Assembly: GCA_013286945.1 (NCBI GenBank) | Contig: JABDET010000006.1 | Location: forward strand, 488 to 40,519 | Direction of reading: 5' to 3' | DNA from: Candidatus Melainabacteria bacterium | GTDB lineage: Bacteria > Vulcanimicrobiota > JABDET01 | DNA length: 40,032 nt | Part shown: one piece after another, positions 32,331 to 40,032 of the stretch | Layout of the letters: every line of letters begins with the position of its first letter | How positions within the stretch are numbered: the first letter of the stretch is position 1 | Program-made: the position numbers and the translations under genes | Notes under the pieces: generated by a model | What the model saw: only the letters and a program-made list of their open reading frames with translations | Databases searched by the model: none | What the model was told of the DNA's origin: nothing

Positions 32331-33277
32331 TGCGTACATCCATCGTGAAGCTCCTCTTGAGTGTGGTTTTGGTGGTGGTCGGAATCTGGGTTTTCATCAA
32401 CGTGTACAACAATGTTCTTGGCATTGGAGAGCGCGGGGATACCGTTGTCCCGGATGTTCAGGCAAAAACGGTGCGCGAAGCAAAAGAAATGTTGGAAAAA
32501 AATGGATTGGCCTTTTTTGTTTCTCGCTCCGAATACAACCCGACCATCCCTAAAGATAGCGTGGTGAGTCAAGATCCTGATGCAGGAATGCGGGTTAAAA
32601 AAGGGCGGCCTGTCCAAGTGGTGGTTTCAAGTGGCCCAGAAATGACCCAGGTTCCCGACTTGCGTGGTTTGGATTTGCGAGAAGCCATGATCCAACTTGA
32701 AAACAGCCGCCTGAAAGGTGGCAACATTCAATACGTGACCCATCTTGTGGCGAAGAAGAACGTGGTGGTGGATCAAACCCCGATTGCCGGAAAAGAAGCC
32801 CAACTGAATTCCGCCGTTGATTTAAGCGTGTCGGTTGGGGCACCCCCAGAAATCACCATGCCCAAACTGGTTGGCGATGATTTAACTGAAGCCAAAACGG
32901 CTTTGCAAGATGCCAAACTTCGTACAGGTCAAGTGGCATGGAAACTTGACCCAAACCGGCCGGCAGGGGAAATTCTCACGCAAAACCCTACGCCATCCGC
33001 CAAGGTCCACGAAGGGGACATGGTCAGCTTGGTTGTCAGCGCAGGAAATCAGCGAGAAACTTTGCCGTTTAAGCAAAGCTACATCACCATTTCTCTCCCT
33101 CCCTTTGAAGGTGAGGAAGAAGTGAGCGTTTGGGTTACCGATGAAACCTCCACGAACCTTGCTTACCGAGGGGTGCATCACGGAAGAGAAAAGATCGAGT
33201 TGATGGTGAGTGGTTATGGAAATTCAAAAGTGGAGGTTTACCTAGGAAGCAAGCTTCTAAGCTCTGGCCAATTGTGA
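32330..33277 (+). CDS. Membrane-anchored PASTA-repeat protein without kinase domain
   Basis: The 315-residue protein begins with one membrane helix (KLLLSVVLVVVGIWVFINVY, 7-26) and then has three PASTA repeats, beginning around VVPDVQAKTVREA, QVPDLRGLDLREA and TMPKLVGDDLTEA. A C-terminal beta domain of about 80 residues follows. PASTA domains bind peptidoglycan or muropeptides. In Firmicutes the genes after rlmN are stp and the PASTA kinase prkC; here only a PASTA protein occupies that place. The ATG overlaps the rlmN stop (TGATG). Confidence 0.88.
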   Translation: MRTSIVKLLLSVVLVVVGIWVFINVYNNVLGIGERGDTVVPDVQAKTVREAKEMLEKNGLAFFVSRSEYNPTIPKDSVVSQDPDAGMRVKKGRPVQVVVSSGPEMTQVPDLRGLDLREAMIQLENSRLKGGNIQYVTHLVAKKNVVVDQTPIAGKEAQLNSAVDLSVSVGAPPEITMPKLVGDDLTEAKTALQDAKLRTGQVAWKLDPNRPAGEILTQNPTPSAKVHEGDMVSLVVSAGNQRETLPFKQSYITISLPPFEGEEEVSVWVTDETSTNLAYRGVHHGREKIELMVSGYGNSKVEVYLGSKLLSSGQL

Positions 33278-33702
33278 TGCTTGAAATTCGTGATCTTCCA
33301 ATACTCAATGCCACATTAAATGGAACCAGCGCTATTTTACTCGTAACCGGCTACAGCTTCATACGAAAAAAAAAGATCCTTGGCCACAAGATTTGCATGA
33401 TTGCAGCGTTTGTCATCTCAATGGTCTTCCTCACCTCATACCTTGTTTATCACTACCACGTCGGAAACGTCCGATTCAAGGGTCAAGGCTTTATCCGTCC
33501 TGCATATTTTAGCATTCTCATTTCACACACGATATTGGCTGGGCTCGTCCCGTTCCTCGCGATCACGACCTTGACCTATGCATTCAAGGGAAATTTTGTG
33601 AAACACCAGCGGATCGCAAGGGTTACCCTCCCCATCTGGCTTTACGTCTCAGTGACCGGTGTCGTGGTTTTTTGGATGCTTTACTTATCTCCATGGAGGT
33701 AG
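33277..33702 (+). CDS. DUF420 / CtaM-like membrane protein
   Basis: The 141-residue protein has four membrane helices and conserved His residues (YHYHVGNVRFKG, SHTILA, KHQRIAR), the DUF420 pattern. The CtaM member of this family is needed to mature heme-copper oxidases in Bacillus and Staphylococcus. No oxidase gene is visible here, so that role is inferred from the family. The start is the ATG overlapping the previous stop, or a GTG one codon earlier. A 67-base gap to sucD follows with nothing clear except a weak hairpin. Confidence 0.82.
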   Translation: MLEIRDLPILNATLNGTSAILLVTGYSFIRKKKILGHKICMIAAFVISMVFLTSYLVYHYHVGNVRFKGQGFIRPAYFSILISHTILAGLVPFLAITTLTYAFKGNFVKHQRIARVTLPIWLYVSVTGVVVFWMLYLSPWR

Positions 33703-33769
33703 AAAACGGCTTCTTAACGAACAAAAAACCGTTTCAGGCAAAGTTAAGGAAAGTTGAAAGGGGATTGAC

Positions 33770-34645
33770 GTGGGCATTTTAGTCAATAAAGAAACTCGAG
33801 TTCTTGTTCAAGGCTTTACCGGCCGTGAAGGTCAGTTTCATGCCAAACAGATGCTCGATTATGGAACCAAGGTCGTCGGAGGTGTAACTCCTGGCAAAGG
33901 GGGAACCGAAGCACTTGGTCTTCCTGTCTTTAATTCGGTCCGAGAGGCCGTGAGACAAACCCCTGTTGATGCTACCGTGATCTTCGTTCCAGCTCCCTAT
34001 GCTGCAGATGGCATTCTGGAAGCCCTGGATGCGGGGATTAAACTGATCGTTTGCATTACCGAAGGGATTCCCATTCAAGATATGATTAAGGCGTATCATG
34101 CAGTCAAAAGAAAGAACGCCATATTAATCGGCCCCAATTGTCCTGGAATCACCACGGCAGGAGAAGCCAAGCTTGGCATTATTCCAGGGAAAATTTTCAA
34201 GCGTGGCCACATTGGTGTCATCTCGCGAAGTGGAACCTTAACTTACGAAGTGGTCAATGCTCTGACACAAAGCGACCTTGGAGAGACAACCTGCATCGGT
34301 CTTGGGGGTGACCCAATCATCGGCCTCCGATTCAGTGAAGCCCTTCGCTTGTTTAAAGATGATCCGGACACCAAAGGAATTTTCATGCTCGGCGAAATCG
34401 GGGGAAGTGACGAAGAAGAAGCCGCAGATGTGATCCCAACACTGAGCGTTCCAGTCGTCGGCTTCATTGCCGGGCGCACCGCTCCACCCGGCAAGCGAAT
34501 GGGGCATGCTGGGGCGATTATTTCCGGAAATGAAGGGACGGCGCAAGCGAAAGTGGATGCCCTTCGTAAGGTTGGGGTCCATGTGGCTGACACGATTCCC
34601 GAAATGATTGAACACATGCGCCAACAAGTCAAAGCCCTGGTTTAA
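33770..34645 (+). CDS. sucD: Succinyl-CoA synthetase alpha subunit
   Basis: The 291-residue protein is the CoA-binding, phosphohistidine chain of succinyl-CoA ligase. It has [16 protein letters not shown] near the N-terminus, [20 protein letters not shown] mid-protein and the phosphorylated His246 in KRMGHAGAI, the same number as in E. coli SucD. GTG 33770 is preceded by AAAGGGG at 7 bases. The beta-subunit gene sucC, usually next to sucD, is not in this window. Succinyl-CoA links it to the mutase at 262. Confidence 0.95.
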   Translation: MGILVNKETRVLVQGFTGREGQFHAKQMLDYGTKVVGGVTPGKGGTEALGLPVFNSVREAVRQTPVDATVIFVPAPYAADGILEALDAGIKLIVCITEGIPIQDMIKAYHAVKRKNAILIGPNCPGITTAGEAKLGIIPGKIFKRGHIGVISRSGTLTYEVVNALTQSDLGETTCIGLGGDPIIGLRFSEALRLFKDDPDTKGIFMLGEIGGSDEEEAADVIPTLSVPVVGFIAGRTAPPGKRMGHAGAIISGNEGTAQAKVDALRKVGVHVADTIPEMIEHMRQQVKALV

Positions 34646-34657
34646 GTCGTCAAGCGA

Positions 34658-35569
34658 ATGACCTTTCAAGAAATCATCATGGGCTTGGAGAAGTATTGGG
34701 GAGAGCTCGGCTGCCTGATCTGGCAACCGTATCACACCGAAGTTGGGGCTGGGACCATGAATCCCGCCACATTCTTCCGCTCCCTCGGGCCGGAGCCTTG
34801 GTGGGTGGCTTATGTTGAACCATCGACTCGCCCTACGGATGGCCGCTACACAGAGAATCCAAATCGCTGGCAGCACTATTATCAATATCAAGTCATCTTG
34901 AAACCAGGACCACCCGATGTTCAAGATCTCTACTTGAAGAGCCTGGAAGCACTCGGCGTTAACCTCCGCCGACACGATGTTCGATTTGTGGAAGATGATT
35001 GGGAATCCCCCTCCCTTGGAGCCTGGGGAGTCGGTTGGGAAGTTTGGCTTGACGGGATGGAGATCACGCAATTCACCTACTTCCAACAAGTGGGTGGAAT
35101 TGAAGTGAACCCGATCCCTGTGGAAATTACGTACGGAATTGAGCGAATTGCTATGTATCTCCAGAAAGTGGACAATTTTCTTCAAATTGAATGGGCCCCA
35201 GGGGTCACGTATGGGGATGTTCTTCGCGAAAGCGAAATTCAATTTTGCAAGTTTAACTTTGAATCAGCCAACACCGAAACCTTGTGGAAATTCTTTGAGT
35301 TGTACGAGTTGGAGGCGAAGACCCTTTTGGATAAAGGACTGATTTTCCCAGCTTATGATTATCTCTTAAAATGCTCTCATACGTTTAATGTGTTGGAAGC
35401 ACGAGGCGCCCTGGGTGTCACCGAGCGAACCAGTAATCTTTTGCGCATTCGAAAAATGGCGTTCCAATGTGCTAAGATGTACGTGGCTCATCGAGAAGCC
35501 CTTGGCTATCCATTAAAAGGGAAATTCGATAAAAAAATGCTCCGTGCGGAAACTGCTCATGAAAGATAA
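34658..35569 (+). CDS. glyQ: Glycine--tRNA ligase alpha subunit
   Basis: The 303-residue protein is the class II catalytic chain of the tetrameric (alpha2beta2) bacterial enzyme. Signatures include [56 protein letters not shown] and [14 protein letters not shown]. The beta-chain gene glyS, normally directly downstream, is not here: hom follows with a short overlap. The holoenzyme needs glyS, so it must be elsewhere in the genome. Confidence 0.96.
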   Translation: MTFQEIIMGLEKYWGELGCLIWQPYHTEVGAGTMNPATFFRSLGPEPWWVAYVEPSTRPTDGRYTENPNRWQHYYQYQVILKPGPPDVQDLYLKSLEALGVNLRRHDVRFVEDDWESPSLGAWGVGWEVWLDGMEITQFTYFQQVGGIEVNPIPVEITYGIERIAMYLQKVDNFLQIEWAPGVTYGDVLRESEIQFCKFNFESANTETLWKFFELYELEAKTLLDKGLIFPAYDYLLKCSHTFNVLEARGALGVTERTSNLLRIRKMAFQCAKMYVAHREALGYPLKGKFDKKMLRAETAHER

Positions 35570-36851
35570 ACGAGAAATCGTCATCGGTCTTCTTGGCCTT
35601 GGTACTGTTGGAAGCCAAGTGTATCATGCATTAACCGAAAAGGGAGATGCTTTGTCGGAAAAAACGGGTTTCACTTACCGAATCAAGCGTATCCTGGTCA
35701 GAAATCCGGATAAAGCTCGACAGGCCAAACCACCCCGCGAGCTCTTTGTCACCCAGGCCAATGAAATTTTAGAAGACCCGGAAATCAAGCTTGTCATCGA
35801 GGTGCTCGGGGGGTTGCAACCTGCCGCTGCCCACATCGAAAAAGCGTTAGAACACGGGAAAAGCGTTGTGACAGCTAACAAGGGGGTCATGGCCACTCAT
35901 GGAGAGAAGCTCCTCATGTTGGCTTCCAAGCACAACGCGGATCTTTTCTTTGAGGCAAGTGTGGCGGGTGCCATTCCCATTTTGCGTCCTCTCCAAGAAT
36001 CGATGGCCACCGATCGGATCCTTCAAATTGTGGGAATCGTGAACGGAACCACCAATTTTATTTTATCGCAGATGACGCATGAAGGAAAAACCTATGAGGA
36101 AGCCTTAAAAGAGGCGCAAAAACTTGGGTACGCCGAACCTGACCCAACCTTTGATGTTACCGGGATGGATGCGGCTTATAAAATAGCGATCTTGGCTTCT
36201 TTGGCTTTCGGACACTATGCCAAAGGAGAAGAGGTACTGCATGAAGGAATCCAAGGGATTTCTTCTCTCGACATTCTGCATGCCAAAGAGCTTGGATATC
36301 GGATTAAGCTTATCGCCAAAGCACAGTGCGAAAAGGATGGCTTGTCTCTCCTGGTTGCCCCGACCCTTATTCCTCCCAATCACCCACTCTACAATGTCGA
36401 AGGGCCTTACAACGCGATTTTAGTGCGTGGGGAACGCTTAGGGGATATCATGTTTTATGGCCAAGGGGCTGGAGGCGTTCCCACCTCGACCGCGATTGTG
36501 TCAGACGTGGTACATGCAGCTAAAAATATTGTTCTGGGAACCAGCGGAAAATCAATTCCAAAGCTTGATAATCCGATTTCTCTTCGTTCGCCTGAGTCGT
36601 TGCTCTCACGGTTTTATCTCCGCATTCAAGTAGAAGACCGCCCTGGAACTCTCGCTTCGATTGCTCAAGTTTTTGCCGAGGAAGAAGCAAGCTTTTCTGC
36701 TGTGTTGCAACGTGAAAACACCGCGCGCTTAACCGATATTCTTTTTTTAACCCATACGGTCCGCGAAGGTTCTTTGCAACGGGCTCTTCTTCGAGTTCGG
36801 AAACTCCCATCGGTTAAAGAAATCTCTGCCATCTTTCGGGTTGAATCATGA
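35559..36851 (+). CDS. hom: Homoserine dehydrogenase
   Basis: Hom reduces aspartate semialdehyde to homoserine. I use the ATG at 35559 (430 residues); a GTG at 35544 would add five. The NAD(P)-binding loop is [12 protein letters not shown], followed by [27 protein letters not shown] and [21 protein letters not shown]-terminal ACT domain ([18 protein letters not shown]) suggests feedback control by an amino acid such as threonine. It starts inside the end of glyQ and overlaps thrC by 4 bases, heading the hom-thrC-thrB threonine operon. Confidence 0.95.
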   Translation: MKDKREIVIGLLGLGTVGSQVYHALTEKGDALSEKTGFTYRIKRILVRNPDKARQAKPPRELFVTQANEILEDPEIKLVIEVLGGLQPAAAHIEKALEHGKSVVTANKGVMATHGEKLLMLASKHNADLFFEASVAGAIPILRPLQESMATDRILQIVGIVNGTTNFILSQMTHEGKTYEEALKEAQKLGYAEPDPTFDVTGMDAAYKIAILASLAFGHYAKGEEVLHEGIQGISSLDILHAKELGYRIKLIAKAQCEKDGLSLLVAPTLIPPNHPLYNVEGPYNAILVRGERLGDIMFYGQGAGGVPTSTAIVSDVVHAAKNIVLGTSGKSIPKLDNPISLRSPESLLSRFYLRIQVEDRPGTLASIAQVFAEEEASFSAVLQRENTARLTDILFLTHTVREGSLQRALLRVRKLPSVKEISAIFRVES

Positions 36852-37909
36852 CCAAAACGGAAATTCCATGGCCAGGAGTTCTTGAAGGATTTAAAGCATA
36901 TCTCCCCATCACCTCAAAAACCCCAAAACTCACCCTTCTTGAAGGGAACACTCCCCTACTCTATGCTCCGAAAATCTCCGAAAAAGTAGGGGCAAAAGTC
37001 TACCTGAAGCTTGAAGGACTTAATCCAACCGGTTCATTCAAGGACCGAGGCATGGTGCTTGCTGTTGCCAAAGCGGTTGAAGAGGGGAAGAAATCGGTGT
37101 TGTGCGCTTCGACAGGAAACACGTCAGCCTCAGCCGCCGCGTATGCGAGCCGAGCAGGCATTCAATGTTTCGTTGTTATCCCGTCAGGCAATGTCGCACT
37201 CGGAAAGCTTTCCCAGGCTTTGATCCATGGGGCCAAGGTTCTTCCGATTAGCGGAAACTTCGATGAAGCCTTGACCCTTGTGCGCCGGTTGGCTGAGGAG
37301 CATCCAATTGCCTTAGTAAACTCGGTCAATCCTTATCGGATTGAAGGGCAAAAAACAGCCGCTTTTGAGGTGGTGAATGCGCTTGGGAAAGTTCCGGATT
37401 ACCTAGCCCTTCCTGTGGGAAACGCGGGGAACATTACCGCCTATTGGAAAGGCTTTACCGAGCTTGATGCGAGGCTGAAAATGGGGCTTCCCCGCATGCT
37501 CGGATTCCAGGCCGAAGGAGCGGCCCCCATTGTCCTTGGGAAAACGGTCTCCGAGCCAAAAACGGTTGCTACCGCCATTCGAATTGGAAATCCAGCGAGC
37601 TGGGAGGGGGCAAAACAAGCTTTAGCCCAATCCCATGGCCGAATTCATGCGGTGAGCGACCCGGAGATTCTGGAGGCCTACCAGTTCCTTGCTAAGGAGG
37701 AAGGGGTGTTCGTGGAACCCGCTTCAGCAGCCTCGATTGCAGGAATTTTCTCCTTGATGAGGGAAGTCCCTTTCCACAAAGATGAACAAATCGTGTGTGT
37801 TTTGACCGGTCATGGGTTAAAAGATCCCGATACAGCCCTTTCACTTTTTAAGGAAAAGTCATTACGCACACTCTCTTTAGATGAAGTCGAGGATGTGATT
37901 TTTGGCTAA
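36848..37909 (+). CDS. thrC: Threonine synthase
   Basis: ThrC converts phosphohomoserine to threonine using PLP. The 353-residue protein is the short form of the enzyme. Lys65 in [11 protein letters not shown] is the PLP lysine, [18 protein letters not shown] is the phosphate/substrate loop and [16 protein letters not shown] binds the PLP phosphate. ATG overlaps the hom stop (ATGA), and the gene overlaps thrB by 8 bases. Confidence 0.95.
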   Translation: MTKTEIPWPGVLEGFKAYLPITSKTPKLTLLEGNTPLLYAPKISEKVGAKVYLKLEGLNPTGSFKDRGMVLAVAKAVEEGKKSVLCASTGNTSASAAAYASRAGIQCFVVIPSGNVALGKLSQALIHGAKVLPISGNFDEALTLVRRLAEEHPIALVNSVNPYRIEGQKTAAFEVVNALGKVPDYLALPVGNAGNITAYWKGFTELDARLKMGLPRMLGFQAEGAAPIVLGKTVSEPKTVATAIRIGNPASWEGAKQALAQSHGRIHAVSDPEILEAYQFLAKEEGVFVEPASAASIAGIFSLMREVPFHKDEQIVCVLTGHGLKDPDTALSLFKEKSLRTLSLDEVEDVIFG

Positions 37910-38804
37910 AAACAACCGCACAGTAAAGTTCAAAGTACCTGCCACGAGCGCCAATTTAGGTCCCGGATTCGATTGCCTTGCCCTTGCGCTAGGCATCTAT
38001 GACGAAATTGAAATGAAACTGGCTGACACAGTGCAAGTGTCGGTTAAGGGGGAAGGGGAAAAAGAATTAGCCACCGATGAAAACAACCTCATGGTCAAAG
38101 TGGTTCAACATCTCTTCCGCCAAGCTGGTAAACCATTCAGCGGCATTCATATCAAAGCTAAAAACGCCATTCCCCTCACGAAAGGTCTTGGTTCCAGTTC
38201 AGCAGCCATCGTCGGTAGTTTATATGGAGCCAATGAGTTGCTCGGACGCCCGTTCAAACGAGAAGAATTGTTTAATTTCGCAAGTCACCTTGAAGGACAC
38301 CCCGATAACGTAGCCGCCGCCATTTTTGGTGGATTTACGATTTCCTGGCGCGAAAATGGAGATGCCAAAGCCCTCAGTTTTGCCCCACCTTCAAACCTCA
38401 AAGTGATTCTTGGAATTCCCGATTTTGAAGTGTACACCATTCGCGCTCGAAACATTCTCCCTGCGGTTTGGTCAAAAGAAGACGTGGTTTTCACTTTGGG
38501 AAGAGCTTGCCTTCTTTCTGCATCGATGGTTTCGAAAAAGTATGATTTTCTGAAAGCCGCTTGCGAGGATCGCCTGCATGAGCCCTATCGCGGTAAGCTT
38601 GTCCCTGGTTATGAACAGATTCGGGAACAAGTGCATGAGATGGGTGGACTCGGTGTCGCCATCAGCGGATCAGGTCCATCGGTACTGGCCTTTACCTCAA
38701 AGAATGTCGACAAAATCCGGAAAATCATGGTCGATACGTTCAAGAAAAACAAGATTAAAAGTACGACCATTCTTGCTAAAGCCTCTGCTTTCGGCGTCAA
38801 ATAG
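37902..38804 (+). CDS. thrB: Homoserine kinase
   Basis: ThrB phosphorylates homoserine for ThrC. The 300-residue GHMP kinase starts at the TTG at 37902, with GAGGAT upstream. Motifs are [18 protein letters not shown] (13-30), the ATP loop [13 protein letters not shown] (91-103) and the C-terminal [12 protein letters not shown]. It ends the threonine operon and converges with the membrane-protein gene 6 bases away. Confidence 0.95.
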   Translation: MAKNNRTVKFKVPATSANLGPGFDCLALALGIYDEIEMKLADTVQVSVKGEGEKELATDENNLMVKVVQHLFRQAGKPFSGIHIKAKNAIPLTKGLGSSSAAIVGSLYGANELLGRPFKREELFNFASHLEGHPDNVAAAIFGGFTISWRENGDAKALSFAPPSNLKVILGIPDFEVYTIRARNILPAVWSKEDVVFTLGRACLLSASMVSKKYDFLKAACEDRLHEPYRGKLVPGYEQIREQVHEMGGLGVAISGSGPSVLAFTSKNVDKIRKIMVDTFKKNKIKSTTILAKASAFGVK

Positions 38805-38810
38805 ACCTGC

Positions 38811-39278
38811 TTAACCTCGATCTTGGGTTGTAGCAATTCCGTGCATTAACCCTGATATAGCACCAAGTCCACATCCCACAAGGCCGACTTGTGGCCCGAT
38901 CCAAAAACCGGCACTCCAAAGAAAAGCCGTCCCTGCAAGCAGCGCTTGTTCTTCGGTTACCCTGGCTTGGTTGTTCTGAGAGAGAAATATTAGACCGCAG
39001 AGAAGACCCGAACCGAGCAAGTAGAGACCAGGGCCGGCTGGGGATGGAATCGCACTAAGAAAGCCTGGTATTCCGCCAGCGAGTCCTCCCAGGAATAAGC
39101 TGGATGCAGTACCCGCCGCTACACGACAGCTCTTTTGAACAAGACCTTTGGGTCTGGTCGATGAAACAGCCTTGCTTTCTTTGTATAGCGTATGCAGCCC
39201 CTCAAGATATGCGGTGTCTTGGGCTGTATACCTTTCAAAATAGGGATTAACGCCCCGGCGTGTTGTGGGTTTAATCAT
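38811..39278 (-). CDS. Small Gly/Ala-rich membrane protein of unknown function
   Basis: The 155-residue product is not recognised. A polar N-terminus of about 45 residues (RRGVNPYFERYTAQDTAYLEGLHTLY) precedes three or four Gly-rich hydrophobic helices (ASSLFLGGLAGGIPGFLSA, LYLLGSGLLCGLIFLS, LLAGTAFLWSAGFWI, VGLVGCGLGAISGLMHGI). GGAG lies 9 bases before the ATG. It lies downstream of the cyclophilin gene on the same strand with a 45-base gap. Confidence 0.7.
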   Translation of the reverse strand: MIKPTTRRGVNPYFERYTAQDTAYLEGLHTLYKESKAVSSTRPKGLVQKSCRVAAGTASSLFLGGLAGGIPGFLSAIPSPAGPGLYLLGSGLLCGLIFLSQNNQARVTEEQALLAGTAFLWSAGFWIGPQVGLVGCGLGAISGLMHGIATTQDRG

Positions 39279-39323
39279 GAAACATTGCTCCTTGATCTAG
39301 CTTAACGCGAGGTGGCCGCGGCC

Positions 39324-39962
39324 TTAGTGTTCCTCATGAATCGATTGGATTGTCACCGCTTCAACCGGAACATTCTCAAAAGGCCCCATGCTCTGAGTTT
39401 GAACACGTTCAATCTTGTGGACCGTGTCCAGCCCTTCGATCACCTTTCCAAACACTGCGTAACCGTAGCCTTGAGGAGAATCATCTCGATGATTGAGAAA
39501 CGTGTTGTTGGCCACATTGATGAAAAACTGAGCGGTGGCGCTATCAACCACATTGGTTCTGGCCATCGCAATCGTTCCTTCATCATTGGTTAAACCGTTG
39601 CCGGCTTCATTCTTGATTGCAGGATGATCGGCGTGCTTTTCCGACATTCCCGGTTCGAACCCACCCCCTTGAACCATGAAACCCGGAATCACTCGGTGAA
39701 AAATCGTACCATCGTAAAACTTTTCATGCGCGTAAACAAGAAAATTGTTAACACTAATCGGCGCTTTTTCAGGATTGAGTTCCACCTTAATCGTTCCAAG
39801 GGATGTCACAATATCGACTACCGGACGTTCAGTCGGTTGTTCGGCCTTTTGTTCATGGGACATAGAAGTAGACATGGCTTGATGCCCTCCTTGACAGGAA
39901 ATGGTACTCATAGCAAAAAGCAAGATAAAAAAGAAAAAAATCTCGCGATTTATTAATTTCAT
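39324..39962 (-). CDS. Cyclophilin-type peptidyl-prolyl isomerase, lipoprotein
   Basis: The 212-residue protein has a lipoprotein signal (FFFFILLFAMSTISC, acylated Cys23), a polar linker and a cyclophilin domain (about 48-210). FYDGTIFHRVIPGFMVQGG holds the catalytic arginine region, SATAQFFINV and NTFLNHRD follow, and GYAVFGKVIEGLDTV closes the fold. The tryptophan that binds cyclosporin in human CypA is replaced by Tyr, as in many bacterial members. It would act on folding in the periplasm, anchored to a membrane. GAGGA precedes the ATG. Confidence 0.93.
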   Translation of the reverse strand: MKLINREIFFFFILLFAMSTISCQGGHQAMSTSMSHEQKAEQPTERPVVDIVTSLGTIKVELNPEKAPISVNNFLVYAHEKFYDGTIFHRVIPGFMVQGGGFEPGMSEKHADHPAIKNEAGNGLTNDEGTIAMARTNVVDSATAQFFINVANNTFLNHRDDSPQGYGYAVFGKVIEGLDTVHKIERVQTQSMGPFENVPVEAVTIQSIHEEH

Positions 39963-40032
39963 GGTTTATCCTCTCGACAGTAAAATTGGCAAATTTCAGT
40001 TTAGACTATTCGAAATGGGGCGCATAAACCCT

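Noticed and set aside
33703-33769. Terminator between the DUF420 gene and sucD
   Set aside because: The 6-bp AAACGG/CCGTTT pairing has a long loop and no following T-run.

Overview
The window reads as chromosome of an uncultured Gram-negative-type (diderm) bacterium. It encodes apolipoprotein N-acyltransferase (Lnt), an LptC-like protein and two predicted lipoproteins, beside ordinary housekeeping genes. Base composition is moderate, GTG and TTG starts are common, and many genes overlap by a few bases as in tight operons. I cannot name the phylum from sequence alone. The left edge (1-94) is an exact inverted copy of 1431-1524 and looks like a chimeric or assembly join, so nothing should be inferred across position 94.

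Layout. (1) 95-8731, minus strand: alaS, a large exported zinc metalloprotease, a group II PLP decarboxylase, the large chain of methylmalonyl-CoA mutase and a truncated PqqD-like gene. (2) 8858-12788, minus strand: four consecutive genes for low-complexity, cysteine-free proteins that I do not recognise. (3) 12789-13003: a regulatory region with about ten TTNACA-like boxes phased at about 10.4 bp, next to a sigma70-like promoter. (4) 13004-13165: a 53-residue zinc-ribbon gene, then a 274-bp element with 17-bp terminal inverted repeats, then a lipoprotein gene facing back. (5) 14209-20136, plus strand: lnt, lptC-like, an HU/IHF-family gene with a structured leader, and folC-folP-folB-folK. (6) 20137-24541, plus strand: two transcription units, each preceded by the same four-box array, coding for two related proteins with unusual cysteine clusters, a small relative and a helical protein. 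(7) 24925-27617: a FecR-like protein and a CHASE2-GAF-HD-GYP protein whose HD-GYP domain has lost most metal ligands. (8) 27709-33702: a copper-amine-oxidase-N-like secreted protein, then def-fmt-rsmB-rlmN, a PASTA protein without a kinase, and a DUF420/CtaM-like protein. (9) 33770-38804: sucD, glyQ, hom, thrC, thrB. (10) 38811-39962, minus strand: a small membrane protein and a cyclophilin lipoprotein.

The part most likely to be new is the pair of clusters at 8858-12788 and 20280-24541. Their proteins lack signal peptides. Most have a disordered Ser/Ala/Asn/Gly-rich N-terminus followed by one short Leu-rich amphipathic helix. Some carry small beta-rich, Asp/Gly-rich domains, an EF-hand-like loop, a GDPH motif or cysteine strings. 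All three promoters found for these clusters carry 11-bp-phased TTNACA-type direct repeats of the kind bound by OmpR/PhoB-family response regulators, and I saw no such array at other gene starts in the window. I infer a co-regulated set of secreted or surface proteins (harpin- or effector-like); no secretion apparatus is visible here.
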